Assembly: GCA_026387665.1 (NCBI GenBank) | Contig: JAPLLG010000007.1 | Coordinates: 1-64,000 of the forward strand | DNA from: Nitrospirota bacterium | GTDB taxonomy: Bacteria; Nitrospirota; Nitrospiria; Nitrospirales; Nitrospiraceae | Direction of reading: 5' to 3' | Length of the DNA: 64,000 nucleotides | Part shown: one piece after another, positions 61,628 through 64,000 of the stretch | Position numbering within the stretch: position 1 is the stretch's first letter | Layout of the letters: the number at the start of each line of letters is the position of its first letter | Translations under genes and position numbers: made by a program | The notes under the pieces: model-generated | Told to the model about the DNA's origin: nothing | Database searches by the model: none | The model's input: the letters and a program-made list of their open reading frames with translations, nothing else

Positions 61628-62212
61628 CTAATCGCGATCTTCTTCTCGCTCGATTTTTTCCAGCAACTCTTCTTTCGACTGGCACTCGACGCAGAGCTTC
61701 GCAAAAGGCACGGCTTCCAGCCTCCGCTCGCTGATCTCGACGCCGCATTCCGCGCAAATGCCGTAGGTGCCCTCGGTAAGCCTCGTCAACGCCTCATCGA
61801 TGGCCTGCCGACGACGATTGCGCATTTCCATCAAGGAAATACCCAACTCGCGATCGAGATCCATGAGGGCTTGATCGCCGACATCGCGCGCGGATTCAAG
61901 GCGGCGCTGTTTATCCTCGATGAGGGATTGGCCCAGGCTTCCTTCGATCTCTTTGATAATTTCCTGACGCTTGCGCATCAGCATCTGCTGAAGGACTTCG
62001 CGTCGATGCTCCCGATCCTCGCGCTCTTTCGCCGACTCTTTGGGTCTGGCGGCCAAGGGAGACACGGCCATACTGATGGGCCTTTCAACCACGACGGCTG
62101 CGGCAGGCTTCGGCTTGCTCACTGGCTTAGCTGTCTTTGTTGTCTTTACGGCCTTTGCTGGCGCCTTGGCCTTCGCCACTGGTTTCTTCTTGGCGGGGGT
62201 TTTTGTTGCCAT
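61628..62212 (-). CDS. DksA/TraR-family zinc-finger protein with a basic N-terminal tail
   Basis: 194 residues. The C-terminal part has a coiled-coil (REVLQQMLMRKRQEIIKEIE to REL) and a C4 zinc finger, GICAECGVEISERR with KLCVECQ, the DksA fold that enters the RNA polymerase secondary channel. The first 45 residues are Lys/Ala/Pro-rich (TPAKKKPVAKAKAPAKAVK) like a histone H1 tail, not usual in DksA. It may tune transcription under stress. The ATG has GGAG upstream. Confidence 0.9.
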   Translation of the reverse strand: MATKTPAKKKPVAKAKAPAKAVKTTKTAKPVSKPKPAAAVVVERPISMAVSPLAARPKESAKEREDREHRREVLQQMLMRKRQEIIKEIEGSLGQSLIEDKQRRLESARDVGDQALMDLDRELGISLMEMRNRRRQAIDEALTRLTEGTYGICAECGVEISERRLEAVPFAKLCVECQSKEELLEKIEREEDRD

Positions 62213-62263
62213 GGCGGATCCTACTCCTGTGATGAACGTCGAATAGCCGAAAAAAGTTCGGCA

Positions 62264-62292
62264 TTCATAGCACGGCGCATGGTCTTTGACAA
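62264..62292 (-). promoter_or_regulatory. Promoter of the DksA-like gene
   Basis: On the minus strand: TTGTCA (62287-62292), 17 nt, TATGAA (62264-62269). A small hairpin CCGAA/TTCGG lies directly downstream at the start of the leader. Confidence 0.55.
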
Positions 62293-62320
62293 GAGGTTGG
62301 AACGGAGGGACCAGAAGCCC

Positions 62321-62845
62321 CTAGGGGTAGAAGATGGTCGAGTGAACGGGGTAGCCGGCCAGTTTGTCGCGCCCCTTCAGGCCCTGAAGTTCTACCAGGA
62401 AATCGAGTCCGACGATCTCGCCACCCACCTGGCGAACGAGGGACACAGTCGCAGCTGCCGTGCCCCCTGTAGCCAGCAAATCATCCACGATCAAGACCCG
62501 TTCCCCCTCGGCAATCGCATCGCGGTGGATGGCCAGGGAATTCGATCCATATTCAAGGCTATATTTGACTTCAAAACAGTCAGCGGGCAACTTGCCTGGC
62601 TTCCGGACCGGAACAAACCCGGCATTCAACCGGTTCGCCAGCATCCCTCCGAAAATAAACCCGCGGGATTCAATGCCGATGACTTTGGCGATCCGCTGTC
62701 CCTCATAGTAGGCGGTCAACTCATCGGCAATCGACGACAAGGCTCGGGCGTCCTTGAGCAACGTCGTGATGTCGTAGAAAAGAATACCCGGTTTGGGGAA
62801 ATCGGGCACTTCGCGAATGAGGGACTGATAGTTCACGGTGGTCAT
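62321..62845 (-). CDS. apt: Adenine phosphoribosyltransferase
   Basis: 174 residues. [20 protein letters not shown] at the N-terminus and the PRPP-binding loop [20 protein letters not shown] are diagnostic. It salvages adenine to AMP. It begins 3 nt after the sigma factor gene and is probably co-transcribed with it. Confidence 0.96.
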   Translation of the reverse strand: MTTVNYQSLIREVPDFPKPGILFYDITTLLKDARALSSIADELTAYYEGQRIAKVIGIESRGFIFGGMLANRLNAGFVPVRKPGKLPADCFEVKYSLEYGSNSLAIHRDAIAEGERVLIVDDLLATGGTAAATVSLVRQVGGEIVGLDFLVELQGLKGRDKLAGYPVHSTIFYP

Positions 62846-62848
62846 CGA

Positions 62849-63817
62849 TCAGAGCAAGTCGGACTGTTTCATGGTTCTACGTTCAATCGTATGGCGCAAG
62901 CGAGCTAAGGCGGCCATTTCAATCTGCCGGACCCGCTCACGGGTCAGCCCCATCTCCCGGCCGATCTCTTCCAACGTCTGCGACTCACTTCCATCGAGCC
63001 CAAACCGCGCCACAATAACAGTTTGTTCTTTCTCCGGCAACTCCGTGACCCAAGTCATCATCTCTTCCCGCCGCATCACCCCCTCGGCCGTATCGGCAGG
63101 AGAGATACAGGCAGGATCCTCGATCACATCGCGCAAGAAGGTATCGGCGCCATCATTAATCGGACTGTCCAGCGAACAAGTCGTCCGGACCACTTGCCTG
63201 AGATCCAAGACCTCTTCGTCCGTCGTCTTCATCTTGACCGCCACTTCCGAAGCGGTCGGCTCCCGTCCGAGTTCCTGGACCAGCTGCTCCACTTTCCCAA
63301 GATAGCGATTCAGCCGCTCCACCACATGCACCGGCAACCGCACGAGCTTGCCCTGATTGATAATCGCCCGTTCGATGTACTGCCTGATCCACCAGGAGGC
63401 GTAGGTACTGAAACGAAATCCTCGCTTATAATTGAATTTCTCAACGGCCTTGATCAGCCCGAGATTGCCCTCTTCGATGACATCGGAAAAGGGGAACCCG
63501 CGATGCATGTAGCGCTTCCCGATGCTGATCACCAGGCGGAGATTCGATTCGATCATCTCCTGGCGCGCCTGCTCGTCGCCCGCCATGATCCGCTTGCCCA
63601 GCTGCTGCTCTTGTTTAAACGTCAGCAAGGTCGAGTGACGAATCTCGCGCAAGTAGCACTTGAGGGGATCCAATCCTTCAGAGCGTTGGCTCGACTTCTC
63701 CTCGCCGGCAGACGACTCGTCCCCGCCCGACGATTCGGACGTATCCTCGTCGTCGCGGTCGACGGTCTGTCGGCGCGCTTCGCCCCGATCCTGTAACTCC
63801 TCGCCCCCTCGCGCCAT
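62849..63817 (-). CDS. RpoS/RpoD-type (group 2) RNA polymerase sigma factor
   Basis: 322 residues. An acidic/polar N-terminal tail, region 1.2 ([16 protein letters not shown]), region 2 ([20 protein letters not shown], then [17 protein letters not shown] for -10 recognition), region 3, and region 4 with [20 protein letters not shown] for -35 recognition. The length and lack of a long region 1.1 fit a group 2, RpoS-like factor more than the primary sigma. It might control stationary-phase genes; the name rpoS is not proven. Confidence 0.9.
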   Translation of the reverse strand: MARGGEELQDRGEARRQTVDRDDEDTSESSGGDESSAGEEKSSQRSEGLDPLKCYLREIRHSTLLTFKQEQQLGKRIMAGDEQARQEMIESNLRLVISIGKRYMHRGFPFSDVIEEGNLGLIKAVEKFNYKRGFRFSTYASWWIRQYIERAIINQGKLVRLPVHVVERLNRYLGKVEQLVQELGREPTASEVAVKMKTTDEEVLDLRQVVRTTCSLDSPINDGADTFLRDVIEDPACISPADTAEGVMRREEMMTWVTELPEKEQTVIVARFGLDGSESQTLEEIGREMGLTRERVRQIEMAALARLRHTIERRTMKQSDLL

Positions 63818-63844
63818 GCGTGCCGTCGCTCCTGCCTTATTTGC

Positions 63845-64000
63845 TCAGTACCAGACTTGAAAGTTCGAATATCGCCCTGTCGCCTGGCTCCACTCTACGT
63901 CAACCGATGCCACTCGCGAGGCCGGCGGCCCGACCTGTAAATCTTCAATCAGAGTTAGAACCAGGTCTTTGAGACCTTCAACCTCAAGTTCGACCCGGCC
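63845..64000 (-). CDS. Acylphosphatase, C-terminal part (runs off the window)
   Basis: The last 51 residues of a minus-strand gene: GRVELEVEGLKDLVLTLIED then VGPPASRVASVDVEW and YSNFQVWY before the stop at 63845-63847. This is the second half of the acylphosphatase fold (the GPPxAxV and ExW...F segments). Acylphosphatases hydrolyse acyl phosphates. The N-terminus lies beyond 64000. It precedes the sigma factor gene by 27 nt. Confidence 0.85.
   Translation of the reverse strand, partial: GRVELEVEGLKDLVLTLIEDLQVGPPASRVASVDVEWSQATGRYSNFQVWY

Noticed and set aside
61571-62908. A 445-codon plus-strand ORF
   Set aside because: It spans the antisense of the DksA-like and apt genes, both unmistakable; a high-GC shadow.
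63023-63796. A 257-codon plus-strand ORF
   Set aside because: Antisense to the sigma factor gene, with no protein-like features.

Overview
The window looks like part of a Nitrospira-type (phylum Nitrospirota) chromosome. This is inferred from the gene content, the roughly 58-60% GC appearance, and the pairing of a glycogen/maltodextrin toolkit with a large exopolysaccharide locus. No marker was searched, so the genus is a judgement and not a measurement.

Layout. 1-603: start of tuf (minus) preceded by tRNA-Thr, tRNA-Gly and tRNA-Tyr, the classic tRNA-tuf operon order. 931-11667: a secreted HExxH protein, a UvrD/PcrA-type helicase, a conserved unknown with its own promoter, an alpha-glucan phosphorylase, HEAT-repeat proteins, a small basic protein, an RlpA-like lipoprotein and a small exported protein. 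11848-16493: a four-gene plus-strand operon for a GldA/GldF/GldG-like ABC system with a DUF4340 protein. 16576-46651: about 30 kb of tightly packed, often overlapping minus-strand genes for an exopolysaccharide. It holds a WecA/MraY-like initiating transferase, five GT4 and two GT2 glycosyltransferases, five methyltransferases, an aminotransferase, a PIG-L deacetylase, WbqC, an asparagine synthase, a radical SAM/SPASM enzyme, a CDP-alcohol phosphotransferase, an ABC exporter, a polymerase/ligase, a Wzc-like kinase, a Wza-like export protein, an HD-GYP protein and an ExeA-like ATPase.

47505-53761: the most interesting segment, a plus-strand lasso-peptide-type RiPP cluster. In order it has a PqqD-like recognition protein, a B2 transglutaminase-like protease, an asparagine-synthase-like cyclase, a 52-residue precursor too short for ordinary ORF calling (50180-50338), a PRMT-like methyltransferase fused to a second PqqD-like domain, an HPr-kinase-like kinase and a nucleotidyltransferase. 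The leader matches the lasso consensus exactly, but the predicted core starts with Glu and does not end with Ser, so the final product cannot be predicted with confidence. The cluster is divergent from a small exported protein and ends just before a tRNA-Arg(CCT).

53860-64000: tRNA-Arg, a stand-alone Lrp/AsnC-type sensor domain, a lipoprotein, a dispersed repeat, an NtrC-type two-component pair, 4-alpha-glucanotransferase with a promoter that suggests a leaderless transcript, a lipoprotein cytochrome c with an unannotated 51-residue membrane protein, QueC, a DksA-like protein, adenine phosphoribosyltransferase, an RpoS/RpoD-type sigma factor and the end of an acylphosphatase gene.

Other features of note: two copies of an intergenic repeat with shared ends but different interiors (4031-4156, 54964-55124); a G8 run that breaks the ExeA-like frame; and a G-quadruplex-prone (GGGT)5 tract upstream of the likely exopolysaccharide promoter.
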